64,000 nucleotides of DNA from Tetragonia tetragonoides (lineage: Eukaryota; Streptophyta; Magnoliopsida; Caryophyllales; Aizoaceae). Shown here in pieces: positions 36,227 to 47,468 of this stretch. The stretch is from positions 38,939,501-39,003,500 of the forward strand of contig CM076152.1 of the NCBI GenBank assembly GCA_038025085.1, given 5' to 3'. The notes below the pieces were generated by a model that did not search any database, was not told where the DNA came from, and saw only the letters and a list, made by a program, of their open reading frames with translations. The position numbers were made by a program, and so were the translations under genes. Each line of letters starts with the position of its first letter. Within the stretch, counting starts at the first letter, position 1.

Positions 36227-39200
36227 ATGGCAGCTGAAATGGCTTTGCTAAAACCCATCTCCAAGTTCAGCCCAAAACTCAGCCCGAGCCCGGTAACCCG
36301 GCCCGCAAAATTCTTCAGGGTCACCATGTCTTCAACAGCAGAAGCAACAAAACCAGCTTCATCAAAGAAGGGACCCAAGAAGGAAATCAAGGAGACCCTT
36401 TTGGCACCAAGGTTTTATACCACAGATTTTGAGGAAATGGAGCAACTTTTTAACACTGAGATTAACAAGAATCTGAATGAGTCTGAGTTTGAGGCACTTT
36501 TACAAGAGTTTAAAACTGATTATAATCAGACCCATTTTGTGAGGAATAAGGAATTTAAGGAAGCTGCTGATAAGCTTGATGGGCCTTTGAGACAGATTTT
36601 TGTGGAGTTTCTTGAGAGGTCTTGTACTGCTGAGTTTTCTGGGTTTCTGCTTTACAAGGAGCTTGGCAGGAGACTCAAGGTAATTATGCTAAAGCTTAGC
36701 TCTTTCCTTTGTTTTAATGGGATGTGAATTGTGTTTTTGTGTGAAATTGGGTTCTTATGGGATGTGAATTGTGTTATTTTCTGAAATTGGGTTCTTATGG
36801 AATGTAAATTGTGTTATTTTTCTAGTACTTTTTCATCAAGAATTGTGTTATTTTTCTAGTACTTTTTCATCAAGAATTGTGTTATTTTTCTAGTACTTTT
36901 TCATCAAGAATTGTGTTATTTTTCTAGTACTTTTTCATCAAGAATTGTGTTATTTTCTGGAATTGGGTTCTTATGGAATGTGAATTGTGTTTGTTTATGA
37001 AATTTGGGTTCTTATGGGGATGTGAATTGTGTTTGTTTATGAAATTTGGGTTCTTATGGGGATGTGAATTGTGTTTGTTTATGAGATTTGGGTTCTTATG
37101 GGGATGTGAATTGTGTTTTTGTATGAAATTGGGTTATTATGGGATGTGAATTGGGTGGGTGTTGTTAGTTTAGAAATTAGATTCAAGTGAATTCCAAATT
37201 GCAAGAAATTGGGGAGATTATTTGGGTTTGTCAAGGTTCAAATGTGGTAAAAAAATTTTGCTTTAGAAGTTGCAATTGAGTTGTTGCATGAAAATTGAGT
37301 GATACTTTGTTTGGTCAGCATAATGGGTGATATGTTTAAGATTAAGATAATAGTTGTATTTTTGGTTCTAAACTTCCAATCCCATATTATGGTGAATTTA
37401 ACTGGATTTTTTGGCTTTGGATTTGCTTTTCCCTTGCCAAATTTCCAAATGATGCAAAAAAAGTTTAAAAAAAAACAAAAAAAAACAAATAGGGCCCAAC
37501 CGGGTTCGAACCGGTGACCTATTGATCTGCAGTCAATTGCTCTACCACTGAGCTATGGACCCCTTTGGTGTTAAAAGCAACTCGTAGGCTCATATTATCA
37601 GGCAGTTATTATTTGGTCTAGATTTGATGCTTAAAATGCCAATGCAGTTCAGTTAGGGTAGTAGTTGAAGTGTTGCCAATTGTTATGGTTATATCATATT
37701 GTAGGTAAAATGAAGATCTTAAATGCATGTTTCTTTTTAAGCTGTGAATGTGCTACTGTTTTGCTTTGGGCTAACCCAAAAAGAACTAAAAGGGAACTAA
37801 TTGTGGGAGTGATCTAATGGCTATGTGGTAATTTCTGCTTATTGACCTGGAAGGGAAAATGTAAAACAGATAGGGCCCAACCGGGTTCGAACCGGTGACC
37901 TCTTGATCTGCAGTCAAATGCTCTACCACTGAGCTATGGACCCCTTGTTGTTCAACCTTTTTCAGCATATTACATTATTAGGAAGAAATTATTTGGTCAT
38001 TTTGGTCTACTTTTGAAACTTAAATGCTAAATAGTAAATACAATCTAGTTAAAGTTAATAGTTGAAGTTAGAATTAATCAAGATAATTATGTGGAGGAAA
38101 AATGAATAGAAGAAAAATGAAAAATGAATAGAAGAAAAATGAAAAATGAAAAATGAAAAATGAAAAATGAATAGAAGAAAAATGAAAAATGAAAAATGAA
38201 AAATGAAAAGAAGAAAAATGAATAGAAGAAAAATGAAAAATGAAAAATGAAAAATGAAAAATGAAAAATGAAAATTGAATCAATTGCTCTGAATATGGTA
38301 ATTTCTGTTCTAGGCTGGAAGAAAATATAAGAAAACTAATAGGGCCCAACCGGGTTCGAACCGGTGACCTATTGATCTGCAGTCAATTGCTCTACCACTG
38401 AGCTATGGACCCCTTATTGTTTTAAAGGTCTATTTTAGCAATTAGGATCCTTATTTATCTTATTGTTTAGGTGCCTTGTGAGATATTATTCTGATTGTTG
38501 GAGAGGTATTTGTTTCAATCATAATACCATATATATAAACAAGAAAATTTTCAACCTGCCAGGTGAGGTCTAAACATGTTATTGGCTTATTGCCTGTGTT
38601 GATGCTAGCCAGAGCAATACCATCTCAAAGAGGCCTTCAATGTCTCTATGACATAATAGAACTATTTTCAAGCTAATATCGATATTTTCTTTTTCTTTCT
38701 GATTTCTTAATTAATCTAATTGCTCCTTGTGAGTTGGGAAAGCATGACATCTTATGTGCTTCAATTTGCAGAAAACAAATCCAGTGGTGGCAGAGATTTT
38801 CTCTCTTATGTCTAGAGATGAAGCCAGGCATGCTGGGTATGTCGACTTGTTTCCCTCTATGGATGAGACTTCATCATACTCGAGTTGCTAATATTAAATT
38901 TCTGTTACTTGCACGTAATGCAGGTTTCTGAACAAGGGATTGTCAGATTTCAATTTGGCTCTAGACTTGGGGTTCCTGACAAAGGCCAGGAAGTACACAT
39001 TCTTCAAGCCAAAGTTCATCTTCTACGCAACATACCTGTCTGAGAAGATCGGGTACTGGAGATACATCACCATTTACAGACACCTAAAGCAAAACCCTGA
39101 GTACCAGTGTTACCCTATCTTCAAGTACTTCGAGAACTGGTGCCAAGATGAGAACAGGCACGGAGATTTCTTTTCTGCTCTAATGAAGGCACAACCCCAG

Positions 39201-39949
39201 TTCCTCAATGACTGGAAGGCCAAACTCTGGTCCCGTTTCTTCTGCCTTTCGGTAATCATTTTCATCTTGAGCTAGTTCCTTCATCAAATTCTGAGGCTAT
39301 GTGATAAAAGATAGACAGCAATACAGATTTTCAGTGAAACTGTGACAACTGACAATGTAGTTTGATATTACTTCTGAACAGGCAATCTTTGGTTTACATC
39401 CAACCATTTGCTTAGAAGTTTATCTTGTCAAACTCAACAACATCACTGATGTTCTAACTTCTACACAATCTTGTTGCACAGGTTTATGTGACAATGTACC
39501 TTAATGATTGTCAGAGAACAGCTTTTTACGAAGGGATTGGCCTCAACACCAAAGAATTCGATATGCATGTCATCATTGAGGTGAGCCTTCCCACTAGAAT
39601 GTGTATTCCTTTTTCTGCACGTAATATAAACCTTGTATATGTGACACTTATGAGATTGCATTTCTGATGCTCTTGTATTTGATAGACCAACCGCACAACC
39701 GCTAGAATATTCCCGGCTGTATTGGATGTAGAGAACCCGGAGTTCAAGAGGAAGCTTGACCGGATGGTGGAGATCAATGACAAGCTGCAGGCCGTAGGGC
39801 AGACCGAGGACATTGACTTGGTCAAAAACTTGAAGAGAATCCCACTTATAGCAGCACTTGTTTCAGAGATCTTGGCTGCATATCTCATGCCACCCGTTGA
39901 ATCTGGGTCTGTTGATTTTGCAGAATTTGAGCCAAAGCTTGTATATTAA
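36227..39949 (+). CDS. CRD1: Mg-protoporphyrin IX monomethyl ester cyclase, chloroplast
   Basis: Five exons: 36227-36679, 38772-38836, 38924-39251, 39482-39580 and 39686-39949, giving 402 aa. The product is the aerobic cyclase catalytic subunit (CRD1/CHL27/AcsF). With O2 it forms the fifth (E) ring of chlorophyll, giving divinyl protochlorophyllide at plastid membranes. A transit peptide (about 1-45, Ser/Thr/Pro-rich) leads into [21 protein letters not shown] and [14 protein letters not shown]. The two di-iron EXXH motifs are E168-A-R-H171 (in DEARHAGFLN) and E249-N-R-H252 (in [11 protein letters not shown]). The C-terminus ends EPKLVY. The first ATG in the leader is used. Intron 1 is 2.1 kb and holds three antisense tRNA genes. 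All expected motifs are present and length is normal. Confidence 0.97.
36720..37160. repeat. Minisatellites in CRD1 intron 1
   Basis: Two interleaved units. One reads GGATGTGAATTGTGTTTNTT then GAAATTGGGTTCTTAT (about 40-48 bp, repeated before and after the other). The second reads TTTTCTAGTACTTTTTCATC then AAGAATTGTGTTA (about 33 bp), four times between about 36820 and 36955. Confidence 0.8.
37491..37562 (-). tRNA. tRNA-Cys(GCA), copy 1
   Basis: 72-nt cloverleaf on the minus strand. Acceptor GGGTCCA pairs with TGGGCCC, discriminator T. D arm contains AGCTCAGTGGTAGAGC, anticodon loop CTGCAGA (anticodon GCA), and T arm CCGGTTCGAACCCGG. Boxes A and B are intact. Anticodon stem pair 27-43 is A-T. 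Lies antisense in CRD1 intron 1. A T-run terminator lies just downstream (complement of the A-runs at 37456-37487). Confidence 0.96.
37872..37943 (-). tRNA. tRNA-Cys(GCA), copy 2
   Basis: Same cloverleaf and anticodon as the others. It differs in the anticodon stem: pair 27-43 is T-G (TTTGA/TCAAG), as in the usual plant tRNA-Cys. Box B and acceptor are intact. No strong T-run directly downstream on the minus strand is obvious. Confidence 0.95.
38098..38275. repeat. AAAAATG/AATAGAAGA minisatellite
   Basis: About 180 bp of repeated GAAAAATGAAAAATG and AATGAATAGAAGAAAAATG units, between tRNA copies 2 and 3 in CRD1 intron 1. Confidence 0.9.
38341..38412 (-). tRNA. tRNA-Cys(GCA), copy 3
   Basis: Identical to copy 1 over the 72 nt as read, including A27-T43. 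Flanking DNA resembles that of the other copies (TAGGGCCC on one side; TTATTGTT/TTGTTGTT on the other), pointing to tandem duplication. Confidence 0.96.
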
Positions 39950-40847
39950 TATTTCTTGTGTATTACATGTGATTCATTCTTCTAGTGATTAATACTTTTG
40001 AGGATGACTTCAATTGTTGTGTCCTGAGAACAGAGGAACTGTGAAACTGTAAACTTAGTGTATTTGCCATCTTGACATTTAGCTATATCCATGAAACTGC
40101 TTTTGGCCATTTCTGAAGTTGTATTTACATGGTTTCTGGAGCAAAAGTATTTAGAGTATCCATGACAGATCCAGTTCTGCTAACATGAAAATAATATTGC
40201 TTCCAGAATGGTAAGAGTTTTCTCCATATAAATTCTGAAAGTATAAATTTCATAGTCACTGCCAAAAGCACAAATAGATAGCTCATGGAGGGAGGAGTCA
40301 TGCAGAAGATGAGGAATAATTTGCTGCGAAAAACGAAGTAAATTCGCAGGTTTTCCATAATGCAGAACGCAATAGCTTTTTTTGTCATTTGCAATAATCA
40401 AGATACAACTCGAATACATTCTTTCCTGAATGGAGTTACAACCACTATTTTTTTTGTTACAATTACAACCACTATTTAAATGCAGTAAACCAGTTGAACT
40501 AACACCCTGTTTGGTACCTGGCGTTTCGACAAGCTGATCAACCTCCACCTTGGAGACAACCCTCTGAAGTTAACTAGAAACAGTTAGTCGTGGTCAACAT
40601 CAACATTTTTGAAGGGCACACTCAAGTAAACAGATATACGGAGATGAAGAGGCATTTGATGCAAATCACATTTCTCGCATTCAAAGGATGAAGAAACTTT
40701 ACAGCTTGTTTTGGTGCTACTAGATACAACAGCGGAAATTATCCATCCCATCATGCTATACAACAATTACCGCAGTTCCATCGTGCACGAGATATTGCCA
40801 AGATTTGAAGATGCAATGTGGAGAGAAAATGAAGGTTTGATGCAACA
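39950..40847. other. Convergent 3' region between CRD1 and SIP2-1
   Basis: Likely both 3' UTRs. A doublet ACAACCACTATTTTT/ACAACCACTATTTAA lies near 40440 and 40465. No gene supported. Confidence 0.55.
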
Positions 40848-43800
40848 TCACTCTGATTTAGGTTTTGTGTCTGCCTTCTCCTTCGGAAACAGCAGCCTGG
40901 AAATCCATACTGCCAATAAGGTTCCCTCTATTGGGGCAAGCCAATAGACCAATATGTGCTCCTTGGTCATGTGATCACCACGAGCATATGCCCATCCCAT
41001 GACCTGCGTAGCCAAATAAGGTAATAAAGCTATTAAGCATCTATGCCCACAAAATAATCAAAGGGGATTCGAAAATAATCAAAGGGGATTTGATTACAAA
41101 ATCCATCTAGCATAGGAAAACCAGGGAGGGTACATACAGCAGCAGGGTTCATGCATCCCCCCGTTAAGTCAGCACCTAGAATATTAAGGGTGAGCTTCGA
41201 CATGCTTGCGATCCAAGTCTTCGTCACAAAACTCCCAGGAATGCTTTTTGCTAATGACAGAGAGATGAAAACGATCATAAATGTAAGTACCCCTTCAGTC
41301 AAGGCACCATGATGGATGTGGACGTTCAGCTTTGGTCCCCGTCCAATTTCAGGGAAAGTATGAATGAGGAGACTAACACCATAAATGGCTCCAAGCACCT
41401 GAAAGAAGTGTAAAATTGTACACTCAGACTCAGTCACGTATGGAAAGACGTCCTCATACATCTTGAAAGCAGGGAACCTATGTAAAGGCAACAATGCTAG
41501 AGAATGAAACTATCAGATCTTCGGAAAAGGACTATTGTCTTTTGTCCAGAAAAGACACTGTGAAATGTGAATTCAACACCCATAACAACCTTCAGAATCA
41601 ATGACAAGTTCAAACTGAAACTGCAACCCCACAGATATTGAGATCATAAATTCTTCAGAAACAATGACTAGCTCTAGTGGGATCTTCAATTTCTGACAAG
41701 ATAATGATCATACAATGTGAAGAAACCACACTTTCATGATTTCACATGCTAAGAACCTAACACACTGATAGACAAACCCAGACACATCTAACCTGAGGGT
41801 AATAAAACAATAAAGGCAGTTGATCAGACATAAGCAGGGGATACACTAAAGCATCCCTATGCAGTATAAGCAGAAATCATTAATCTTATATACTTGTTCC
41901 TAAAGTAGATTTACAGGGAAAAGGTTCCTTGGTATTGGCTGATATTGAATCCAAATTGCGAAATTCTTAAATCACCCTCAAAGAAACCTAATAACGACTT
42001 CGTAGTTTTTCATAAATTTTAAAAACATCTTCAATGAAGGAAGACAAAGACAGGAAGGAACAACCAAAACCTTTCACATGAAATCCTCTAAATCCAGCAA
42101 TGGCATAATACGATATCTTCAATGATCGAGAAGATTCTCAAATGATCACCAAATCTGTATCAGATACGCTATAAACTTGAAAGCACAAATCTTTCCAAGT
42201 TATAAAACCCTACATTCAGCTGAAAGTACTATTTTAACTTATAACACATGGAGAAACAGTGGTAAAATCATACATAACAGGTAACACAACACAATATTCG
42301 ATTATCAAGATTCAGAAACCATCTGAAAAAATCACCTAATAAGCCCAAAGAGACAACCAATTAACAACTTGAAAGCATAATAGTACCCAATCACAACTAT
42401 GAATCAAAATTGAATCCACCATATAAGATGTCCTCATTCATTTTGAAAGCAAAGTAACTTTGTAAAGAGTTAAAGACAACAAATCAAGAGAATACATCAA
42501 CTTTCACATCAACCATTACCCTAGTGCCTCTGAAGAGGCTCCCGTCCACACTGGGTGGGTGGGGGGGGGGGGGCGGCGTGGTGGTGGAGTCAGTTGCACG
42601 CAACCTTACACAGAGTTCAATGATCCATTTCGGTTTAGTCCATTATTATTCAAAGCAAAAGAATATTGAATCTTTGGGCTCCATTGGAAATGGACATAGT
42701 TCTGAACAAGGCTTATGGTACTTTTCCGAATAAGACACTTTGAACTCAACACCAACAGCACCCTTTAGAATCAACAATAAACTCAGGCTGTAACTGGACA
42801 AATGAGATCATCAATTTTTCAGAAAAGACGACTATGTCTCTAGTGAGATTTTCAATTTCTGACAAGAGAATGATGTTTCAATTGCGATGAGACCACACAA
42901 TGTTATGATTCCACGTGCCAAGAAACCAGTGAACTAATGATTGACATTGCCAGACACGTCTAAACTTGGGATCAATAACGCAACAAAGGCAATTCATATT
43001 ATAGGGGCAGGGGTACATCTAAAGCAAGATGGAAACCCATGTCACCTTCAAGCACCAACCGCGAAATTCTTATGGAAAAATACAGACAATACGGCGCACG
43101 CTCGCGCGTCAAAAAGAAGAGAAACCAAACCTAGTAAAAGGAGGGAGAAAATCTGGGGAAAAGTCTAAAACAAAGAAGAAAAAGAAGTTTCCCATGGAGA
43201 AGCAAACTTAAAGAAAACATCTTGAAAACAGGAGACAAGGACAAGGACATCCCACCAATAACCTTTTACATAAATTCTACCAACTCTGCAATAATATGAA
43301 ACACTAGCTTCAATGCTTGACAACGATCTCAAATGATCACCAAATCAGCATCAAATAAGCAAATAAACCCAATTTAAGTAAGATAAGCAAAATAGTAAGA
43401 TCAACTTGAAAGCACAAATCTTTATCAGTGCATAAAGTCCTACATTCTGCTCAATTTACAATCCTAACTTAAAACATATGGAGTAACAAGCAAAAAAAGT
43501 TTATCAAATTGGCAACACAATACAATCTCCAATAGTCAGAATTCAGACACCATCTCAAATGATCACCAAATCAACATAGAAAACTAAAGCTTAAAAAAAG
43601 CAAAATTCAGCTTGAAACCAAACATTACCAGTTTCAACTATAAATCTAAACAGAACCCATCACAATTCCATCCAAATAAAACCCAAATTAGCAATGTCCA
43701 TCAATTGTTTAAATAAATAAATAAAAACAGCAGCAATCACAATTCTAAACCCAAAAAAAATCAATGCCCATCAACTAATAAACCAATTCAAATATAAGGG

Positions 43801-44101
43801 TGATGAGAAATGTAACCTGTGCTGGAATTCTTGCACCAATGGTGAACAAAAACCGATCAAATCCCCCAGAAATGGCGCCAGCCAAAACAGTTAACGGATT
43901 ATAGGCCCCACCTTTGGAAAATTTGAGCATAAGGGCAAAGAAGAACAGATTAAGAAGAGAGAAACCCAGCTTTACCATTTCACCCGTAAAATCATGAGCA
44001 AACCCTAGAACGTTGAAGACAAGAATTCTAACCAACATTCCAGACCATACCCACATAAATGATAGGATGAAATCCGAAAGTAGCAACCCAATTGCGCCCA
44101 T
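40848..44101 (-). CDS. SIP2-1: Small basic intrinsic protein, SIP2-1-type aquaporin
   Basis: Three exons on the minus strand: 44101-43817, 41398-41138 and 41003-40848, phase 0, giving 233 aa. The first NPA box is NPL (68-70, in GGAYNPLT), the mark of SIP2 as opposed to SIP1 (NPT/NPC). The second is canonical NPA (179-181, in GGCMNPAAVMGWAYARG). KLNVHIHHGALTEG and PGSFVTKTWI are strongly conserved in SIPs, and a basic tail (PKEKADTKPKSE) is present. Six membrane spans are expected. SIPs sit in the endoplasmic reticulum; SIP2 has low or no water transport in tests of the Arabidopsis protein. Exon 2 without splicing reads into intron after NPAA, supporting the donor. Intron 1 (2.4 kb) has an internal duplication. 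Confidence 0.93.
41510..43575. repeat. Internal duplication in SIP2-1 intron 1
   Basis: Two diverged copies, about 41510-42420 and 42720-43575. Shared blocks in order include a TCCGAATAAGACACT-type start, TTTCAGAAAAGACGACTA or its variant, TTTTCAATTTCTGACAAGA, CTTGAAAGCACAAATCTTT and AATGATCACCAAATC. An Au-like SINE fragment lies between them. Confidence 0.7.
42506..42615 (-). mobile_element. Au-like SINE fragment
   Basis: The minus strand reads GTAAGGTTGCGTGCAAC, a long C-run, then GGGAGCCTCTTCAGAGGC and a GGGTAATGGTTGATG end, parallel to the copy at 7118. The G-run near 42556 on + makes local sequence unreliable. Confidence 0.6.
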
Positions 44102-44433
44102 TTTTGTTGATGAATGTCTTCTCTATTATCTCTATCTCTGTGTGTTTTTGTGTCGAGTTTTAGGACATGATTAATTTCAATTTACTGCTTTGAGGGAAAC
44201 GAGAGAGAATCTTATTATTCGTTTTGTGTTTGGTCAAAATTTTTAATCTTTGTCTGCGTGTGATTTGATTTATATTTTATGGTGCAAAACTGCAAATGGT
44301 TCGTTAGGTAGAGGACTTTAGGAGATGCCCGTGTGGCCGTGTCCCCAACGAACCTCTTATTTGGAACACGAGCTGTCCTACTTGGCATCCACTTGGATTT
44401 ATTTGTCGTTACGTTCTCTCTTTTTTGTCGTTT

Positions 44434-44621
44434 TTATTTTGGTTCACAACCAAGAGTATCCATTATCGACCACCATGACTATTTTCCCGCGCTAATTTAT
44501 AGACACTTCAAAAAGTGGGACAACTGATTAAGAAAGTTAAAACTACTCCATGCCCAAAACGAGATTAGAATCTTCAACCTTAGTTAAGGTAAATCCCTAC
44601 CATTCAATTACACCTCATTAA
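44434..44621 (-). mobile_element. tRNA-derived SINE, family A, minus strand
   Basis: Aligns in reverse with the copy at 62805: the ends TTCGAACC/GTGAACC and the GTCATGGTGGTCGATAATGG region match, as does a diverged tRNA-like head. Direct repeats TTCTCTCTTTTTTGTCGTTT (from 44414) and TTCTCTTTTTGTCGTTT (44622-44638). Confidence 0.8.
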
Positions 44622-45342
44622 TTCTCTTTTTGTCGTTTCAATCTCTCTTTTTTGTCGTTTCGTTCTTTTTCACTTTGCTCTTTCTTTCTTTTTTTCCTTT
44701 TTTTTTGAACGGCCGTTATGTTTTTTTCTTGACGGTAAACGTTTTTTGCAAGTTAACTCAAAAAAAAATTGCAAGAAATGAAATTGTGATAAGCAACAAC
44801 CAAAATCCCAATGAATAATTATAAATATTATAAAAATATGATTTTTTTGAAATATAATTAAAAATAAATCTAATTATTGTATTTTTATTTTGTGAATCTT
44901 TATTCTTTTTCTTAAATTAATAGTCAAATTTGTAAACTTTAAATTAATATTAAATTTTTATAATTTTGTAGTGTTAGAATCATAACTATCCTTATAATTA
45001 GTCAAAGTGTTATCTCAAAATTCATGAAAAGTTAAATGGGATAGGATATTTTGGATCGGATGGATTACAGGGCCGTCTTTGTGGGAGTGCAAGTGCGGCG
45101 ACGACACATGGCCCCCAACTTTGCACAAGCTCCACCTGTGTATGTAATATGTGTATGTTTTGATTTGTAAATTGCAACCTCACTTACGTAGCATTTACAA
45201 AAAGTAATTAAGAAGTAGATTAGGAAAAAATTTATTATTAAAAATTACACTTTGTGGCCTTTTTTTTACTTTTAGCATAGGGCTTCCGAAATTTCAGAAA
45301 CGGCCCTGGGATGGAATACTTCATTAATTATTCGAGTATTTC

Positions 45343-45825
45343 TCAAGCAATATGGGTTAAGGTGCCAAGGCCTAGGGTGGCGACGCCATTGACAACGTCG
45401 TCGCCTTGAAAGACGGGGACGCCTTCGAGGGCTCCGATCGCGGTAGACAGGATACCACAAGTGACAACAGGGAGTGGAACACGGACACGCATCATATTCA
45501 TCAAGTCCGCAGTAGACACGGACACGCCAGTCAATGATGATGACATTGAAGTTCCCATTTTGATCTGTAATATCAGAGCCAATAATGTCACCATTGTGGA
45601 GAATTTTTACAATGGCATTAGCCAAGGGCTGAGATGATGATCCTCCGCCACCACCGGTGTTGGCCGCCCCGTTGGCGGAGCAAAAGAGTTTGCCGGTGGC
45701 CACCATTTTGGTCACGTTCTTGCCGTTAATGGTGAGTGCATGGCTTGTGGTGTGCCCACTATAGCTAATAATAGCACCACAAGGATTATTGCAAGAGCCA
45801 GCACAAAACCCTTTGACGTCACCAT
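45343..45825 (-). pseudogene. Phylloplanin-like gene 1, two frameshifts
   Basis: On the minus strand from ATG at 45825: MVTSKGFVLALAIILVVLLL is a signal-peptide start in frame 1. A missing C near 45760 (GCC-ATGCAC versus GCCCATGCAC in relatives) shifts the frame. The body (KMVATGKLFCSANGAA...GNFNVI) is in frame 2. A second single-base shift near 45545 moves to frame 3 (TGVSVSTADLM...VPLPVVTCGILS...GTLTHIA, stop at 45343). Both conserved cysteines are encoded, but no continuous frame exists. A Gly/Ser insertion (GGGGGSSS) follows the first cysteine region. TATA at about 45892 (TTATAAATAACTCCC on minus). Confidence 0.8.
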
Positions 45826-46119
45826 TAGTTTGTGAAGAATTGAATGAAGTGTGCTAGGTTGTAGTTGTACTGTGGTAAGGGAGGGAGGGAGTTATTTATA
45901 ACAACAAGTTGCTCGTGTAATAAGTCGTAAGTATGGGTTTTCTTATAATTTCTTGGGATGTTCAATTTATTCCTTGAAGAAAATTATTAGGATGCATATA
46001 TGCGAGGCATATCACTCCAGGTACGAACGTACGTACGCATGGAAGTTCGAATTAATTATGATATTGTGTGTGTGTTGTGTACTTTGTGTATGCACATACA
46101 CCATATACTCATATAGTTT

Positions 46120-46404
46120 TTTTTGCCTTGAAAGAGGTAGTGGAGTTGGTTGTGAGGTTGAAATTTTATGACAAAGGTTATTATGGGTTCAATTCTCACG
46201 GGGCCTCTTTGCTGAGCATGTCTACAAGATTTAACTTGTTTACTTGCCTAGTGTGTATGGTTTGCAGGCTATTACATACACTCGGAATTTATCCGATGCT
46301 GGTGTGTGTAGTTTGCAGGCTATTACATACACTACTCGGGGTTTATCCGGTGCACACTTAAAAAATAGTGGCTGAGGATTATATTCCTCGTATCAGAAAA
46401 AATA
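46120..46404 (+). mobile_element. tRNA-derived SINE, family B
   Basis: Box A-like AGTGGAGTTGG, box B GGGTTCAATTCTC, a duplicated GGTTTGCAGGCTATTACA / AGTTTGCAGGCTATTACA body, GTGGCTGAGGATTATATTCC and an A-rich end. Direct repeats CATATAGTTT (46110) and TATATAGTTT (46405). The paralogous flanks at 53345 and 49228 lack it. Relative at 62165-62400. Confidence 0.85.
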
Positions 46405-46472
46405 TATATAGTTTAAACAACATCTCCATTTTTTAATTTCGCAACAAAGTCAATGAACTTTATATATGTTTG

Positions 46473-46642
<170 letters not shown>

Positions 46643-46644
46643 AT

Positions 46645-47468
46645 GATTCTACAGTACGTGATTGCTACTTAAGTGGTAAGTACTATAATGAATCAATCTA
46701 GACCATCGATTATAGAAAGGAAATCTTAACCGTTAAAATTATTTAACATTATATTTAACAATTAGACATTTTTATGGCATTAAATAATTTAAAAATTAAT
46801 TAAAGAAGCATAATTTGCTAAAACTGTTTGGTTGGTATGTCAATCGATTAATTAGTTCTTTCACTAAATTATTGAATTACTTCTCCCTCTTCTTGAATCT
46901 ATTAAAAAAAAAAGCATTATGATATACTGCACAATTTGGTGGAGTTCTACTTCGTACTTCCGGCGTCATCCTCATCATCTCCGATCCTCAATCAATTTTT
47001 TCTCCTCTTATTGCGCTGCATTTGATGAGGCCTTTGAACTCGATCGACTTTCCTCGCAATCATCGCCGCCATCGATGTGGAGATGGTGAATTGGTGATGG
47101 TGCCGTCGGAGATGATGTTGTGCATGGTGAAAGAACGAATGGTGATGAAGATGAATAGGCAAATTAAGGGGATGATATTTGATATGGAATAGTACTAGCG
47201 GATAGAATTGAAAATCAATCAATCGTGTCGTTTTTTTTTTTTTTTTAGTGGTGAAACAGTCAATTAGTCAAATCTTTACCAAACCAAACACCTCTTAAAA
47301 TTTTACGTCGTTAACTATTTTTATAATTAGTTTACCCCATAAAAAAGATACTGTTGCTTAAATAAAATATTAAATAATTAAACGGTTTAGATTTTTTATT
47401 TCAAGATCTACGGTGTAGATCAGTTTATTATAGTGATTACCACTTACTGGTAATCACTCTAGAATTTT
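46645..47468. mobile_element. Element with ~100-bp imperfect terminal inverted repeats
   Basis: Left end ATTCTACAGTACGTGATTG... AAGTGGTAAGTACTATAAT ...ATCTTAACCGTTAAA. Right end inverted: ATTCTAGAGTGATTACC... AAGTGGTAATCACTATAAT ...ATCTAAACCGTTTAA. The paralogous segment at 53400-53430 lacks it. No transposase seen in about 820 bp. Long TIRs suggest a Mutator-like derivative, but target duplication is unclear beside the TA tract. Confidence 0.65.
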
